Of a stretch of DNA of 64,000 nt, positions 42,768 through 52,213 are shown one piece after another. The translations under genes were made by a program, and so were the position numbers. Each line of letters begins with the position of its first letter. The stretch's first letter is position 1. The notes below the pieces were generated by a model, which ran no database searches, was not told where the DNA came from, and was given only the letters and a program-made list of their open reading frames with translations. Source of the DNA: Massilia frigida (GTDB lineage Bacteria; Pseudomonadota; Gammaproteobacteria; Burkholderiales; Burkholderiaceae_D); NCBI RefSeq assembly GCF_011682175.1, contig NZ_WHJG01000012.1, forward strand, positions 1 to 64,000, written 5' to 3'.

Positions 42768-43475
42768 CTAGCGCGGCAGCGTTCCGGCGGCAACCATGCG
42801 GTTGAACAGCACATTCGGCGAGACCCAGATGACCAGGTCGTCGTACTCGCCGCCCGGCGCGGCGGGGCTGTCGCTCGGCGTACGCGCCACGAAGGCGATG
42901 CCGGCGCTGCTGGCGTTGGTGCGCTCGTCGACGTTGCTGCTGCTCGTATCCATGCTGCGGACACCGGTGTCGCCAAAGCCGCCGGCACCGTTTTTCCCGT
43001 GCGAGACGATCACCGCCGGAATATCGTTGATGCCGGTCGCCGCCACCACGTTGCCGCGCGCATCGCGCGTGCCGATGGTGATGTCGCGCGCGGTCTGCAG
43101 CGTGAACATGGTCTGGCTGTTGCTGTACGCCGGCGACACGCTGTAGTGATATGCGTGCCCCCAGCTATCGAGCTTGGGCAGGCCGAGCGTGGCCCACGGC
43201 AGCACGCCCTGGCGCTTGCCATCGCGGCAGGTGGCACCAATCCGGTCTTCCAGCCCGTTGACCGGCGAGACGGCGGGGCAGGGCAGGTAGCCGTTGCGCA
43301 GCGCGAAACCCATCAGCGCTTCGCGTGCTTCGTCCATCGTTTTCTGGGTATCGCTGATCTTGCGCTGTTCCATCTGCACCGCCAGCGGGGTCAGTAGCCC
43401 CCCGATCATCAGTCCGACGATCACCAGCACCACGGCCATTTCGACCAGGCTGAATCCCTGCCGCGCGCGCGTCAT
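42768..43475 (-). CDS. type IV pseudopilin-like protein
   Basis: A 235-aa protein. Prepilin site RQG|FSLVEMAVVLVIVGLMIGGLLTPL with Glu5, then MEQRKISDTQKTMDEAREALMGFALRNGYLPCPAV. It has a large C-terminal globular part (DSWGHAYHYSVSPAYS; DDLVIWVSPNVLFNRM). It overlaps mshK by 4 bases. Large pilins of this kind are thought to be minor subunits at the tip or initiation complex. Confidence 0.85.
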   Translation of the reverse strand: MTRARQGFSLVEMAVVLVIVGLMIGGLLTPLAVQMEQRKISDTQKTMDEAREALMGFALRNGYLPCPAVSPVNGLEDRIGATCRDGKRQGVLPWATLGLPKLDSWGHAYHYSVSPAYSNSQTMFTLQTARDITIGTRDARGNVVAATGINDIPAVIVSHGKNGAGGFGDTGVRSMDTSSSNVDERTNASSAGIAFVARTPSDSPAAPGGEYDDLVIWVSPNVLFNRMVAAGTLPR

Positions 43476-43864
43476 GGCTTCTCGACGTCGGTGACGGTGC
43501 CGGCGTTCACGTCAACGCTCTGCCCGGGTTTGAGCACCACCTTCTGGCCGGAGGGCAGCGTCAGCGTCACGCGTGGCGCCTGCGCCGGTCCGCTGAAGCG
43601 GTTGCGCGCGCCTTCCTGCGCCTCGTTGTTCACCCACACGGTGGACTTGCCGCTGCTGCGCCGCACGAAGCCATTCACGGTCATCGGCTGCGGCGCGGGT
43701 GCCGCTTCCACCACCGGTGCGGGCGGTGCCGCGATCAGGCCGCGCTGGACGTCGAGCTGATGGCGTTCAGCCGGCGTCGTGAACAGGCGCCCCATCGGCG
43801 CCGTCTGGGCCCGGGCGTTCAGGGTTGCGCCGAGCAGCAGGCAGGCGGCGACGGTGGGTTTCAT
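43472..43864 (-). CDS. mshK: MshK-like pilus biogenesis protein
   Basis: A 130-aa periplasmic protein with a signal peptide (MKPTVAACLLLGATLNARA), then MGRLFTTPAERHQLDVQRG, the typical opening of MshK. Next come a Pro/Ala stretch and a small beta-domain (MTVNGFVRRSSGKSTVWVNNEA ... LPSGQKVVLKPGQSVDVNAGTV). This matches PilP/MshK-type proteins that link the inner-membrane complex to the secretin. Coupled to mshJ upstream (4-base overlap). Confidence 0.8.
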   Translation of the reverse strand: MKPTVAACLLLGATLNARAQTAPMGRLFTTPAERHQLDVQRGLIAAPPAPVVEAAPAPQPMTVNGFVRRSSGKSTVWVNNEAQEGARNRFSGPAQAPRVTLTLPSGQKVVLKPGQSVDVNAGTVTDVEKP

Positions 43865-44526
43865 GGCGATTCCTTCGCAATCGGCTGCGGCGTGGCGCCG
43901 AGCGTCAGCCAGACCAGGGTGCAGTTGGCCGTCAGGCGCGCCACGCCAATCGATTCGGCCGGTGCGTCGGTGCGTTTCAGCTTGCAGTCCTGGACCGTGA
44001 AGCGCCCGGCGCCGCGCAGGTCGTCGATGAAGTGGAACAGGTCCAGTTCGTGCACCAGCCCGAGTTCCACGCGCATGCGGCTACCGCGCAGCTGGTAGTC
44101 GCCCAGCGCCATCGGGGAATGGAAGGCAAGCGGCTGCTGCACGTCGATGTCGTAACTGGCCGAAACCAGCTTGCGCGTGAGCTGGATCGATTTGATCGAT
44201 TCAATCCACGCCAGCCGGTTCTCGTCGCCGATCAAGCCGCCCGCCTGCAGTTCCGCAAAGCGCGGCTGGTAGATGGCGATGTCCTGCTTTTCCGATTCGA
44301 CGTTCTGGAAGCGGCTGGCCGCCGCGCCGCGCTCCTGGGCCGCTTGCGCCAGCGATGCCGCCTGCCGCGCGCCGGACCAGGTGGCCGCGCCCACCAGCAG
44401 CACGGCGGCGCCCAGCACCCCGGCGCACAGCCGGGCGGACGGCGCGATCATGCCGATTTCATCGCGCCAGGTGGGTACGCGGGCGTCGCTCGGCTTGCGG
44501 CGCAGGGCGTTCGGCTTGGCCATCAT
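43861..44526 (-). CDS. mshJ: MshJ, PilO-like inner-membrane assembly protein
   Basis: A 221-aa protein. One transmembrane helix (LCAGVLGAAVLLVGAATW), then a coiled coil (AASLAQAAQERGAAASRFQNVESEKQDI) and a ferredoxin-like periplasmic domain (RVELGLVHELDLFHFIDDLRGAGRFTVQDCKLKR). This is the PilO/MshJ layout that pairs with MshI. It overlaps mshI by 4 bases. Confidence 0.82.
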   Translation of the reverse strand: MMAKPNALRRKPSDARVPTWRDEIGMIAPSARLCAGVLGAAVLLVGAATWSGARQAASLAQAAQERGAAASRFQNVESEKQDIAIYQPRFAELQAGGLIGDENRLAWIESIKSIQLTRKLVSASYDIDVQQPLAFHSPMALGDYQLRGSRMRVELGLVHELDLFHFIDDLRGAGRFTVQDCKLKRTDAPAESIGVARLTANCTLVWLTLGATPQPIAKESP

Positions 44527-46091
44527 GGTTTCCAGGTCACGTTGATGACGAAGCGGGGCTTGACGCCGGCCTCGCCGGTGTCGGTCTTGCCGCTTAACTT
44601 GACGCTCTGGCGCACGTCGAGCGGCGCTTCGACAATGTGCACCGCCACGCCGGGATTGCCCGCCATGTCGAGCGCGAACTGATTCACGCTGTCGAGAATG
44701 GCGCGGTAATCCGACCGCCCGAATTCAATCTCGCCATCGATGCGCAGCACCTGCACCGGCGCCGATGGCAGGCCGACCAGGCTCGCCGCGATCGGCTCGA
44801 CGGCGTCGCCGGCGGCCGGTGCCGCGAGACTGGCGACGGCGCCGGGCTGCGCGAGCGCCGGCTGCTGCACTTGCCAGTCGAGCGCCAGCAGGCGGATCGC
44901 GGAGGCGCGGTCGAGCGCACGGCTCACCAGCGCCACCAGCGGCGCCGGCGCGGGGGCGGTGGCACCGAGCAGGCGGTCAAGCCGCACCGCGCCCTTCATG
45001 TTGGCGCTGCGCGCGGGCGTCGGCGGCAGCGTCGCCATGATGGCGCGGTAGCGCGCATCGAGCTGCGCCGCCTCGGCCAGCAGGCGCGTGGCTTCCCGGC
45101 CATCGCGCACGCTGCCCCACACGCTCCCGAGCAGCCAAATGGCGCCGACGACGGCAATCGCGGCGCTGGCGCCGTTGAGCGCCAGGCGCGCGCGCCAGGT
45201 CTGGTAAAAGCGCCCGGCCGCGCCAAGCGGGTACTGGCTGGGCGGGGAGTCGCGGCCCAGCAGGCCAAGCAACAGCTGTTCGGCCGTGCACACGTCGCCG
45301 GCCAGTTTCAGGCGCGCGCAGGCGCTGTCGATGTCGATGAAGTGGAAGGCGACCTCCGGATCGTCTTCGCAGCGTTCTTCCAGCGCCGCCACGCGCGCCG
45401 AGGGCGCGAGTACCACCACGTGCAGCATGTCGCCCCTTCCCAGCAAGCGGGTACTGGTCAGGAATTGCTGCATCTTGGCTGTTTCGAGGGCGGTGGCGTC
45501 GACCACGTCGTCGTGCGCGGCCAGCACCGTCAGGCGGGAAAATTTCAGGTACTGGCGCTGGAAATAGCTCTGGCGCAGGCCGCCGCCCTGTTCGGCGATC
45601 AGCAGCAGATGGTCCTGGGCGATGCCCATGCGGCGCACCAGCTGCGCCGACAGGTGGACCGCCGAATACAGGCCGGCCAGCGCGATCCTGTTCTGCTCCA
45701 TCGCGGCCACCCACGGCTGCACCATGGCGGCGTTGGTCAGGGCCGAGAACACGGTGTGGTCGTCGCGCCGGCCTTCGCTATCGCGGTCCTGGATGTCGGC
45801 GTGGCGGAACGGCGTGTCGCGGAAGGCGTGCGTGAGGCGCCGCTCGACCAGGCTGCGTCCGGCGCGGCCACCCACGTGCGGCAGCAGGCAGCGCTGGAAG
45901 TCTTCTTCGACCAGGTCGGCCACGAGGTAGGCGCGCGTGCCTTGCGCGCCATCGAGGTAGCGCGCAAAGGCGTCCATGCCGTCACGGTCGGCGGAAAAGC
46001 AGGGCCCGGGCGTGAGCGTGCCGGCGCGCCAGTCGAAGGCGCACAGCCGGTCGTTCGTCACATAGAATAATTGTTTGGGCAGCACTGCCAT
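44523..46091 (-). CDS. mshI: MshI, PilM/PilN-like inner-membrane assembly protein
   Basis: A 522-aa protein. Start placed at ATG 46091 (MAVLPKQLFYVTNDRLCAFDW), 2 bases after the platform gene stop. The N-terminal 330 residues look like a degenerate actin-fold PilM-type domain (GTRAYLVADLVEEDFQRCLLPHV; DHLLLIAEQGGGLRQSYFQRQYLKFSR). One transmembrane helix near 335-355 (AAIAVVGAIWLLGSVW) leads to a PilN-like coiled coil and C-terminal domain. It is therefore a fused PilM-PilN protein, as in MSHA systems. It should scaffold the inner-membrane platform with MshJ. Confidence 0.82.
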   Translation of the reverse strand: MAVLPKQLFYVTNDRLCAFDWRAGTLTPGPCFSADRDGMDAFARYLDGAQGTRAYLVADLVEEDFQRCLLPHVGGRAGRSLVERRLTHAFRDTPFRHADIQDRDSEGRRDDHTVFSALTNAAMVQPWVAAMEQNRIALAGLYSAVHLSAQLVRRMGIAQDHLLLIAEQGGGLRQSYFQRQYLKFSRLTVLAAHDDVVDATALETAKMQQFLTSTRLLGRGDMLHVVVLAPSARVAALEERCEDDPEVAFHFIDIDSACARLKLAGDVCTAEQLLLGLLGRDSPPSQYPLGAAGRFYQTWRARLALNGASAAIAVVGAIWLLGSVWGSVRDGREATRLLAEAAQLDARYRAIMATLPPTPARSANMKGAVRLDRLLGATAPAPAPLVALVSRALDRASAIRLLALDWQVQQPALAQPGAVASLAAPAAGDAVEPIAASLVGLPSAPVQVLRIDGEIEFGRSDYRAILDSVNQFALDMAGNPGVAVHIVEAPLDVRQSVKLSGKTDTGEAGVKPRFVINVTWKP

Positions 46092-46093
46092 CC

Positions 46094-47299
46094 TCAGGTT
46101 TTCAACTGGCTCATGGTGTCGTAGATCGGTCCCAGCACGGATAGCATGATCCATCCGAGCAGCAGGCCAAGCGTGACCGTCATGGCCGGTTCGATCAGCG
46201 ACTGCACGCGTTCGATCATTTCCTTCACTTCCCGATTATAGAAGTAGCTGACGTTGCGCAGGGCGTTGTCGAGCGAGCCGGTGGCCTCGCCCACGCGCAG
46301 CATGCGCAGCACCAGCGGCGGGAAGATGCTGCTGTTCTGGAACGCCAGCGTGACGCTCTGGCCGTCCGAGATCAATTGCGCGGCGCGCTGCAGGCCGGCG
46401 GCGACCACGCGGTTGGCGACGATGCCTTCGGACAGGCGGATGCATTCGAGGATGGTGATGCCGGAACCGTACATCAGCCCAAAAAACGTGGCGAAGCGCG
46501 CCAGGATGATCTTGTGCAGCACGGGCCCGATCAGCGGCAGGCGCAGTTTGAGGCCGTCGGCCAGCATGCGCGCGCTGTCGCTGCGGCGCAGCCATGCGCG
46601 CCCGCCAAAGTACGCCACCAGCGGCAGGGCGAGCAGGATGTACCAGTAGTGGATGAACACATTCGAGACGGCGATCAGCGCCCTGGTGTGGAACGGCAGC
46701 TTGCCGCCCATGTTCTTGATAAAGGAGGTCAGTTGCGGCACCAGCACGATCATCAGGAAAAAGGTCACGCCCAGCACCACGACGGCGACCACGATCGGGT
46801 AGGTGATGATTTTCCTGGTCTGGGCGGCCAGTTCGTCCTGCCATTTCAGGCTGTCGGACAGGTTGCGGAATACTTCGGCCAGTTTGCCGCTCGATTCGCC
46901 GGCGGTGATGAGGCTGGTGAAGGTGTTGTCGAACACTTCGTCATGGTGGCGCAGCGCTTCGGACAAGGTCAATCCACCTTCGATTGACTCGATCAGGTCC
47001 GTGACGATTTCGCGAAAGCGCGGGTGGTCAAGGGAGTCGCGCAGGTCGCCCAGGCCCTCCAGGATCGGCACGCCGGCGGCGCTCAGCTGCTCCATGTGAA
47101 AGCAGAAGTTGATCAGGTCCGCGCGCTTGACCACGCGCTTGCCGAAGGCGACCGCCTTCTGGCCGGCGATATGGAAGTCGATCAGGTCCAGCTCCATGCG
47201 GCGCAGGCGTAGCTCCAGGTCGGCGCTGTTGGTCGCGTCCATGGCGCCGGGTACCATCTGGCCGGCCAGGTCCATCGCGCGGTAGGCGTACAGCGGCAT
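46094..47299 (-). CDS. GspF/PilC/MshG-type platform protein (minus-strand copy)
   Basis: A 401-aa polytopic protein. Two homologous GspF domains: FCFHMEQLSAAGVPILEGLGDLRDSLDHPRFREIVTDLIESIEGG and ARFATFFGLMYGSGITILECIRLSEGIVANRVVAAGLQRAAQLISDGQSV; hydrophobic segments lie near 170-190, 215-235 and 375-395. It forms the inner-membrane pilus assembly platform. It is one of two such proteins in the locus (the other at 55822-57057). Its start shares a base with the stop of the ATPase gene. Confidence 0.88.
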   Translation of the reverse strand: MPLYAYRAMDLAGQMVPGAMDATNSADLELRLRRMELDLIDFHIAGQKAVAFGKRVVKRADLINFCFHMEQLSAAGVPILEGLGDLRDSLDHPRFREIVTDLIESIEGGLTLSEALRHHDEVFDNTFTSLITAGESSGKLAEVFRNLSDSLKWQDELAAQTRKIITYPIVVAVVVLGVTFFLMIVLVPQLTSFIKNMGGKLPFHTRALIAVSNVFIHYWYILLALPLVAYFGGRAWLRRSDSARMLADGLKLRLPLIGPVLHKIILARFATFFGLMYGSGITILECIRLSEGIVANRVVAAGLQRAAQLISDGQSVTLAFQNSSIFPPLVLRMLRVGEATGSLDNALRNVSYFYNREVKEMIERVQSLIEPAMTVTLGLLLGWIMLSVLGPIYDTMSQLKT

Positions 47300-49002
47300 C
47301 AGGCCAGCCTGTCGGTCAGGTCGACCACGCGCGCCACTTCGTCGAGCGAGGTGGCGCCCTCCAGCACGCGGCGCATGCCGTCGTCCACCAGCGAGCGAAA
47401 ACCGGCGGCGCGCGCCGTCTCTTTCAGGTCGCGCAGAGAGGCGCGGCGGGCGATGGCTTCGTCAATGTCGGCGTTCACCTTGAGCAGTTCCATGATCGCC
47501 ATGCGGCCCTTGTAGCCCTGGTGGCCGCAGGCTTCGCAGCCGGCCGCGTGGCAGATGGTGGCCGGCGGGTCCTCGGCGTTCAATCCGAGTAGCCGGCGCT
47601 CGGTCGCGTCGGCAAGCGATTCGTTCTTGCACGCCTGGCACAGGCGCCGCACCAGGCGCTGCGCGATGATGCCGATGATGTTGCCGGCCATGATGTCGGG
47701 CAGGATGCCGATGTCGAGCAGGCGCGAGACCGAGCCGATGGCCGAATTGGTGTGCAGGGTCGTGTACACCTGGTGGCCGGTCATGGCTGCCGAAAACGCC
47801 ATTTCGGCGGTTTCCCTGTCGCGCACTTCACCGACCAGGATGATGTCCGGGTCCTGGCGCATCATCGAGCGGATGCCGTCGGCAAAGCCCATCTTGGCCG
47901 ATTCGTTGATCGAGGTCTGGCGGATCATGTTCATCGGGTACTCGACCGGGTCTTCCAGCGTCATGATGTTGACGCTCTCGGTGTTGATGTGGTTCAGGAT
48001 CGAGTAGAGGGTGGTGGTCTTGCCGCTGCCGGTCGGCCCGGTCACGAGAATGACGCCGTGCGGCCGGGCGATCATCAGTTTCAAGAGGTGCAGTTCGTCC
48101 TCGCCCAAGCCCAGGCCGTCCAGCGGCACCAGTCCCTTTTGGCGATCGAGCACGCGCAGGACAAAATTTTCACCGTGCGTGGTCGGTTGGGCCGAGGCGC
48201 GAAAGTCGATCTGGCGTCCCGAAAACTTGATCGAGATGCGCCCGTCCTGCGGCGCGCGCGATTCGGCGATGTTCATATTGCTCATCACCTTCAGGCGCAC
48301 CGCCATCGCCGGCCAGTACGACTTGTGCAGGCTGCGGATCTGGCGCAGGATGCCGTCGATGCGGTAGCGGATGCGCAGAAAACTCTGTTCCGGCTCGAAG
48401 TGGATGTCGGAGGCGCCATTTTGCACTGCGTCGGCCAGCAGCGCGTCCATCAGGCGCACCATCGGCTGGCTGTATTCGTCGGTGGTGGCGGCCATGGCGG
48501 CGTAATTGACTTCGCCGGTTTCAATCTCCAGCAAAATGCCGTCGATCGACAGTTCGAAGCCGTAATACTGGTCGATGGCGCGCGCGATGTCCGATTCGTT
48601 GACCAGCACCGGCGCAATCGTGATCCCCTTGACCAGCATGGCGCTGATCTGGTCCAGCGCGACGATGTTGCTGGTGTCGGCCATGGCCAGGATCAGGTTG
48701 TCGGTATCGCGCTCGTACACGATCGGGAACACACGGTAGCGCTTGGCCACGTCCTTGGGAATGAGTTTGAGGGCGATGGCGTCGACCACCAGGCTGGTGA
48801 GGTCGGCGCTTTGCTGGTTCAGGTTTTCGGACAGCGCTTCGCGCACCGTCGCTTCGGTGACGAAGCCGAGCGTGATCAAGAGTTTGCCGAGCGGCTCGCT
48901 GCTGCGTTTTTGTTCGATCAGCGCGATGCGCAGCTGGTCTTCGCTGATGACCCCTTTCTGGATCAGCAGTTTGCCGAGGGGGAATTTTGCATGTTCCGAC
49001 AT
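47299..49002 (-). CDS. GspE/PilB-type secretion ATPase with an altered MshEN domain (minus-strand copy)
   Basis: A 567-aa protein. Residues 1-60 have the MshEN repeat pattern (PLGKLLIQKGVISEDQLRIALIEQ and PLGKLLITLGFVTEATVREAL), but the Arg/Lys that begins each c-di-GMP-binding motif is Pro in both repeats. The ATPase domain is complete: Walker A GPTGSGKTTT, Asp box, Walker B DPDIILVGEVRDRET, His box TTLHTN, and four zinc cysteines (CQAC, CEAC). It would power pilus assembly with the adjacent platform protein. The length equals that of the plus-strand MshE (567 aa), but sequences differ clearly, so this is not a recent copy. Confidence 0.9.
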   Translation of the reverse strand: MSEHAKFPLGKLLIQKGVISEDQLRIALIEQKRSSEPLGKLLITLGFVTEATVREALSENLNQQSADLTSLVVDAIALKLIPKDVAKRYRVFPIVYERDTDNLILAMADTSNIVALDQISAMLVKGITIAPVLVNESDIARAIDQYYGFELSIDGILLEIETGEVNYAAMAATTDEYSQPMVRLMDALLADAVQNGASDIHFEPEQSFLRIRYRIDGILRQIRSLHKSYWPAMAVRLKVMSNMNIAESRAPQDGRISIKFSGRQIDFRASAQPTTHGENFVLRVLDRQKGLVPLDGLGLGEDELHLLKLMIARPHGVILVTGPTGSGKTTTLYSILNHINTESVNIMTLEDPVEYPMNMIRQTSINESAKMGFADGIRSMMRQDPDIILVGEVRDRETAEMAFSAAMTGHQVYTTLHTNSAIGSVSRLLDIGILPDIMAGNIIGIIAQRLVRRLCQACKNESLADATERRLLGLNAEDPPATICHAAGCEACGHQGYKGRMAIMELLKVNADIDEAIARRASLRDLKETARAAGFRSLVDDGMRRVLEGATSLDEVARVVDLTDRLA

Positions 49003-49006
49003 GCGG

Positions 49007-50293
49007 TTATTGCCCGCCCAGTTCGCGCGCGCGGGTGGCGGCCGCCTCGCGGTCGAAATTGACGGCGCCGCGCTGCGCCAGTTCCAGCGCGCGCTGGTAG
49101 TAGGTCAGCGCCAGTTTGCCCTGGTTCAGCCGGTCGAGGCCGATGGCCAGGTTGAAGGCGTAGTCGGCGTTGTTCGGATTGGCGGAATAGGCGCGGAAAT
49201 AGTGCTGCTGGGCTTCCGGCCAGCGTCCCTGGCGCGCATACAGATTGCCCAGGGCGAACAGCAGCGGGCCGGATTCGGGATTGCGCTCGACCACGCGGCG
49301 CAGGCGTCCTTCGGACTGGCCCGGGTCGCCCTGGCGCACGCTGCTCAGGCCGGCCAGCGCATCGTTGTCGTTGGGATCGAGGTCGAGCAGGCGCGCGTAG
49401 ATGCCGGCTGCCTGCTCGGCCTGGTTGTCGCGGGCGGCGAGGGCGGCCATGCCGAGCAGGGCGTCGCGATTGTTGGGGTCTTGCCGCAGCACCGTCTGGT
49501 AGCTTTGGCGCGCGGCCGGCAAGTCGCCATTGTTGTAGGCCGTAAAGCCATTCTGGAGCGAGGGGTTGAGCTGCTCGGGCTTGCTCACGCGGGCCACGCG
49601 GATGGCGCTGCTGTCGGCCGCCGCGGCCGGCGCGCGCGGCGCGGCTTGCGGCGCAGCTTGTTGCTGCAACTGTTGCAGGCGCATCGCTTCATCCGGCGGG
49701 ATCTGGTCGCGCGAGGAGGGCGGGGGCGCCTGCGGCACGTAGGCCTGGACCGGCTGGGCTGGCTGTATCGGCGCCTCCGCGCCCGGCTGGGCGGCGATGA
49801 CGGGAACGCCGGGCGCCACTGCGCCGGGGTCGGGGGCGGCCGGCTGGTTCTGGCCCGGCATCGGCACCATCGGCAAATGCCGGCTGGAACCGGGACCGTA
49901 CACAGCGCTCCAGTACATGTAGGCGAACACGGCCGCGATCAGCAGGGCGATGCTGCCGAGGACGGCAATGCGGATGGTGCGCGCATCCATGCGCGCCATG
50001 GCGCGCTTCCGGGCCTTGACGCGCGGCGGTGGCGGTGGCGGGGCGTTGCGCGATCGGCGCGGTGGCGCGGCCTGCGGCTCCGGCACGAAGCCGATGGACG
50101 GCTCGGCGCGCGCCTCGGCCGGCCCCGCGTCGAGCGGCGACAGGCTCAGCGGCTCGGCGGCCGCGGCCTCCTCATGCGGCGCCAGTGCCAGTACCTCGTC
50201 GTAGGCTTCGGAGGGCTTGGCCAGTTCCTCGTCGGGAACGTGGTTTTGCTTGGCGCGCTCGGCTTTCTTGAGCGCCTGCATCAGGAGGCTCAT
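49007..50293 (-). CDS. mshN: MshN-like TPR protein
   Basis: A 428-aa bitopic protein. The N-terminus MSLLMQALKKAERAKQ is the common opening of MshN/GspB-like proteins. A Pro-rich cytoplasmic linker leads to a transmembrane helix (IRIAVLGSIALLIAAVFAYMYW, about 107-128), then a Pro/Gln-rich periplasmic segment. Four to five TPR repeats follow (NPSLQNGFTAYNNGDLPAARQSYQTVLRQDPNN; ALGNLYARQGRWPEAQQHYFRAYSANPNN). It probably helps secretin assembly. Overlaps mshL by 4 bases. Confidence 0.85.
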   Translation of the reverse strand: MSLLMQALKKAERAKQNHVPDEELAKPSEAYDEVLALAPHEEAAAAEPLSLSPLDAGPAEARAEPSIGFVPEPQAAPPRRSRNAPPPPPPRVKARKRAMARMDARTIRIAVLGSIALLIAAVFAYMYWSAVYGPGSSRHLPMVPMPGQNQPAAPDPGAVAPGVPVIAAQPGAEAPIQPAQPVQAYVPQAPPPSSRDQIPPDEAMRLQQLQQQAAPQAAPRAPAAAADSSAIRVARVSKPEQLNPSLQNGFTAYNNGDLPAARQSYQTVLRQDPNNRDALLGMAALAARDNQAEQAAGIYARLLDLDPNDNDALAGLSSVRQGDPGQSEGRLRRVVERNPESGPLLFALGNLYARQGRWPEAQQHYFRAYSANPNNADYAFNLAIGLDRLNQGKLALTYYQRALELAQRGAVNFDREAAATRARELGGQ

Positions 50294-52146
50294 GGTCGGT
50301 TCACCTTTGCGCGCACAGGTTCGGAGTACGGTTCGGATGATGCCGAACCTGCGCCGGTGCTGTCGGGCAGCAGGTAGCGGTAATCCTTGTAGTCGCCGTT
50401 GACGCTGGCGTTTTTCACCACCACCGGCCGGATGAAGATCACCAGTTCCGTCTTGCTGACTTTTTCATTGCGGTACGAGAAGAAATTGCCGATCACCGGC
50501 AGCACGCCCGCGCCCGGCACCGCATCCTTGGCGTTGTCCACCGAATCCTGCATCAGCCCGCCCAGCACGGAAATGTCGCCGCTGTAGACCTTGAGGATCG
50601 ATTCGACTTCGCGCGCCTGGATCACGGGCACCTGGCTGGTCACCTTTTCGGCGGCCAGCGCCGGGTTCGGGTCGGTCACGTAGCCGACAATGCGGGTGAT
50701 CGTCGGGCGCACGTTGAGGGTGACTTCGTCCGTGTCGGCAATCTGGGGCGTGACGCTCATCACAAAGCCGACCGGCACCGTTTCAAGCTTCGATTCGTAG
50801 GTGGCGGGCGTGGTGACGTTGCCATTCACGCCGATCACGGCGGGCGTCACCTTGATGGTGAAGAAAACGTTGTTGTCGACCACTTTCAGCATCGCGGTCT
50901 GGTTGTTCAGCACGCTGATCTTGGGACTGGACAGCACTTTGACCTTGCCGAACGATTCGAGCAGCTGGATCGCGGTGGTGATGTTGCCCAGCGCCGAGGC
51001 GGGATTCAGGTAATTGATCGAAAACAGTCCCGGCGTGGTGCCGACTGCCACGTTCGAGCTGGGCAGCGCGCTGCCGACAGACTTCTGGGTCAGGGTCAGC
51101 CCGCCGTGCAGGCGGCTCCAGTTGATGCCCTGCTGGTACTGGTCCGACAGGCGCACTTCGATGATGGTCGCTTCGATCAGCACCTGGCGCTTGGCACTGC
51201 CGAGCACGATGTCGAGGAATTGCTGGATCTTTTCGTGCTGGCGCCCTGTCGCGCGCACCGCCAGCAGCCCGCCCTCGGCATTGACGATGACCGATGGCGC
51301 GTTGCGCTGGCGCTCGTTCGAGGATGCGTTGAAGGCGGCCAGCACGGTGTCTGGCACGGCCTGCGGCGCGGGCTGGGTCGGCTGGTTCGGGTTCGCCGGG
51401 GCTGCGCCGGCGGCGGATGGCGGGGGCGCCGACGAGATCGTACTCGGCGCGTCACCCAGCGTCGTGTCGCGCAGCATGTCGCGGATATTCTTTTCCAGGC
51501 TGCCCCAGAAATTGTTTTCCGAGCGGTTGGTCACCGAGGTCGTCGAATTGTTGTTGCTCGACCCTCCGGGCGCGGCCGCGCCACCGCTGGTGGTGCCGTT
51601 GGCGTTGGTCAGCGTGGGGCTGCTGGAGCCGCCGCCGGTGGTCGATATCTGGGTGGCGATGTTGACACTGCTGTTGGTGCTGCGCGCCATGTTGACGTAG
51701 TCGACCTTGTAATTACGCCACACGGGGGTATCAGGCAGCACGGTCAGGGTGGCGCCATCGATTTCGTAGCGCATGTCCACCTGCCGCGATATGCGGGTCA
51801 GGAGCTGCGGCAGGGTCTGGTCGAGCGCGTTCAGGGTCACCGTGCCGTCGATGCCGGGATGGATATCGACATTCAGGCGGGCGTCGCGCGCCAGCGCGAA
51901 CAGCAGCGACTGCACCGGCACCTTGTGCACCGTGACGCTGTAGGTTTCGGCCTTGGGCGTGGCCTTCGGTGGCGGCAGCGGCGCGCTGTGCATGACCGGG
52001 TCGGGAATCCGTCCGGCCGCCGGCGGCGCCTGGGTCACATGCGATGGCGAACCGGGCAGGGTAGGCGTGGCACACGCGCTCAAGAAGGCGCAGGCAATGG
52101 CAGTCCCGGCGGTGCTCAGCGGAAAAACGGATTTTTTCAGGGTCAT
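50290..52146 (-). CDS. mshL: MshL, outer-membrane secretin
   Basis: A 618-aa lipoprotein; start placed at ATG 52146, giving a signal with lipobox LSAC (AIACAFLSACATPT); ATG 52167 is an alternative. A STN/N0 domain (VPVQSLLFALARDARLNVDIHPGIDGTVTLNALDQTLPQLLTRI) is followed by a Ser/Gly/Asn-rich insert, an N1-like domain (VIVNAEGGLLAVRATGRQHEKIQQFLD) and the secretin core (VLIEATIIEVRLSDQYQQGINW ... VPVIQAREVESILKVYSGDISVLGGLMQD ... KTELVIFIRPVVV). It forms the outer-membrane pilus pore and is the only secretin in the window, so both motor sets probably use it. Confidence 0.9.
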   Translation of the reverse strand: MTLKKSVFPLSTAGTAIACAFLSACATPTLPGSPSHVTQAPPAAGRIPDPVMHSAPLPPPKATPKAETYSVTVHKVPVQSLLFALARDARLNVDIHPGIDGTVTLNALDQTLPQLLTRISRQVDMRYEIDGATLTVLPDTPVWRNYKVDYVNMARSTNSSVNIATQISTTGGGSSSPTLTNANGTTSGGAAAPGGSSNNNSTTSVTNRSENNFWGSLEKNIRDMLRDTTLGDAPSTISSAPPPSAAGAAPANPNQPTQPAPQAVPDTVLAAFNASSNERQRNAPSVIVNAEGGLLAVRATGRQHEKIQQFLDIVLGSAKRQVLIEATIIEVRLSDQYQQGINWSRLHGGLTLTQKSVGSALPSSNVAVGTTPGLFSINYLNPASALGNITTAIQLLESFGKVKVLSSPKISVLNNQTAMLKVVDNNVFFTIKVTPAVIGVNGNVTTPATYESKLETVPVGFVMSVTPQIADTDEVTLNVRPTITRIVGYVTDPNPALAAEKVTSQVPVIQAREVESILKVYSGDISVLGGLMQDSVDNAKDAVPGAGVLPVIGNFFSYRNEKVSKTELVIFIRPVVVKNASVNGDYKDYRYLLPDSTGAGSASSEPYSEPVRAKVNRP

Positions 52147-52213
52147 TGGTGCGCTCTTGAATGCCATGACACAATAATGGCGGAAAAGTAAGCGTGGGGC
52201 AATTGCTGCACGC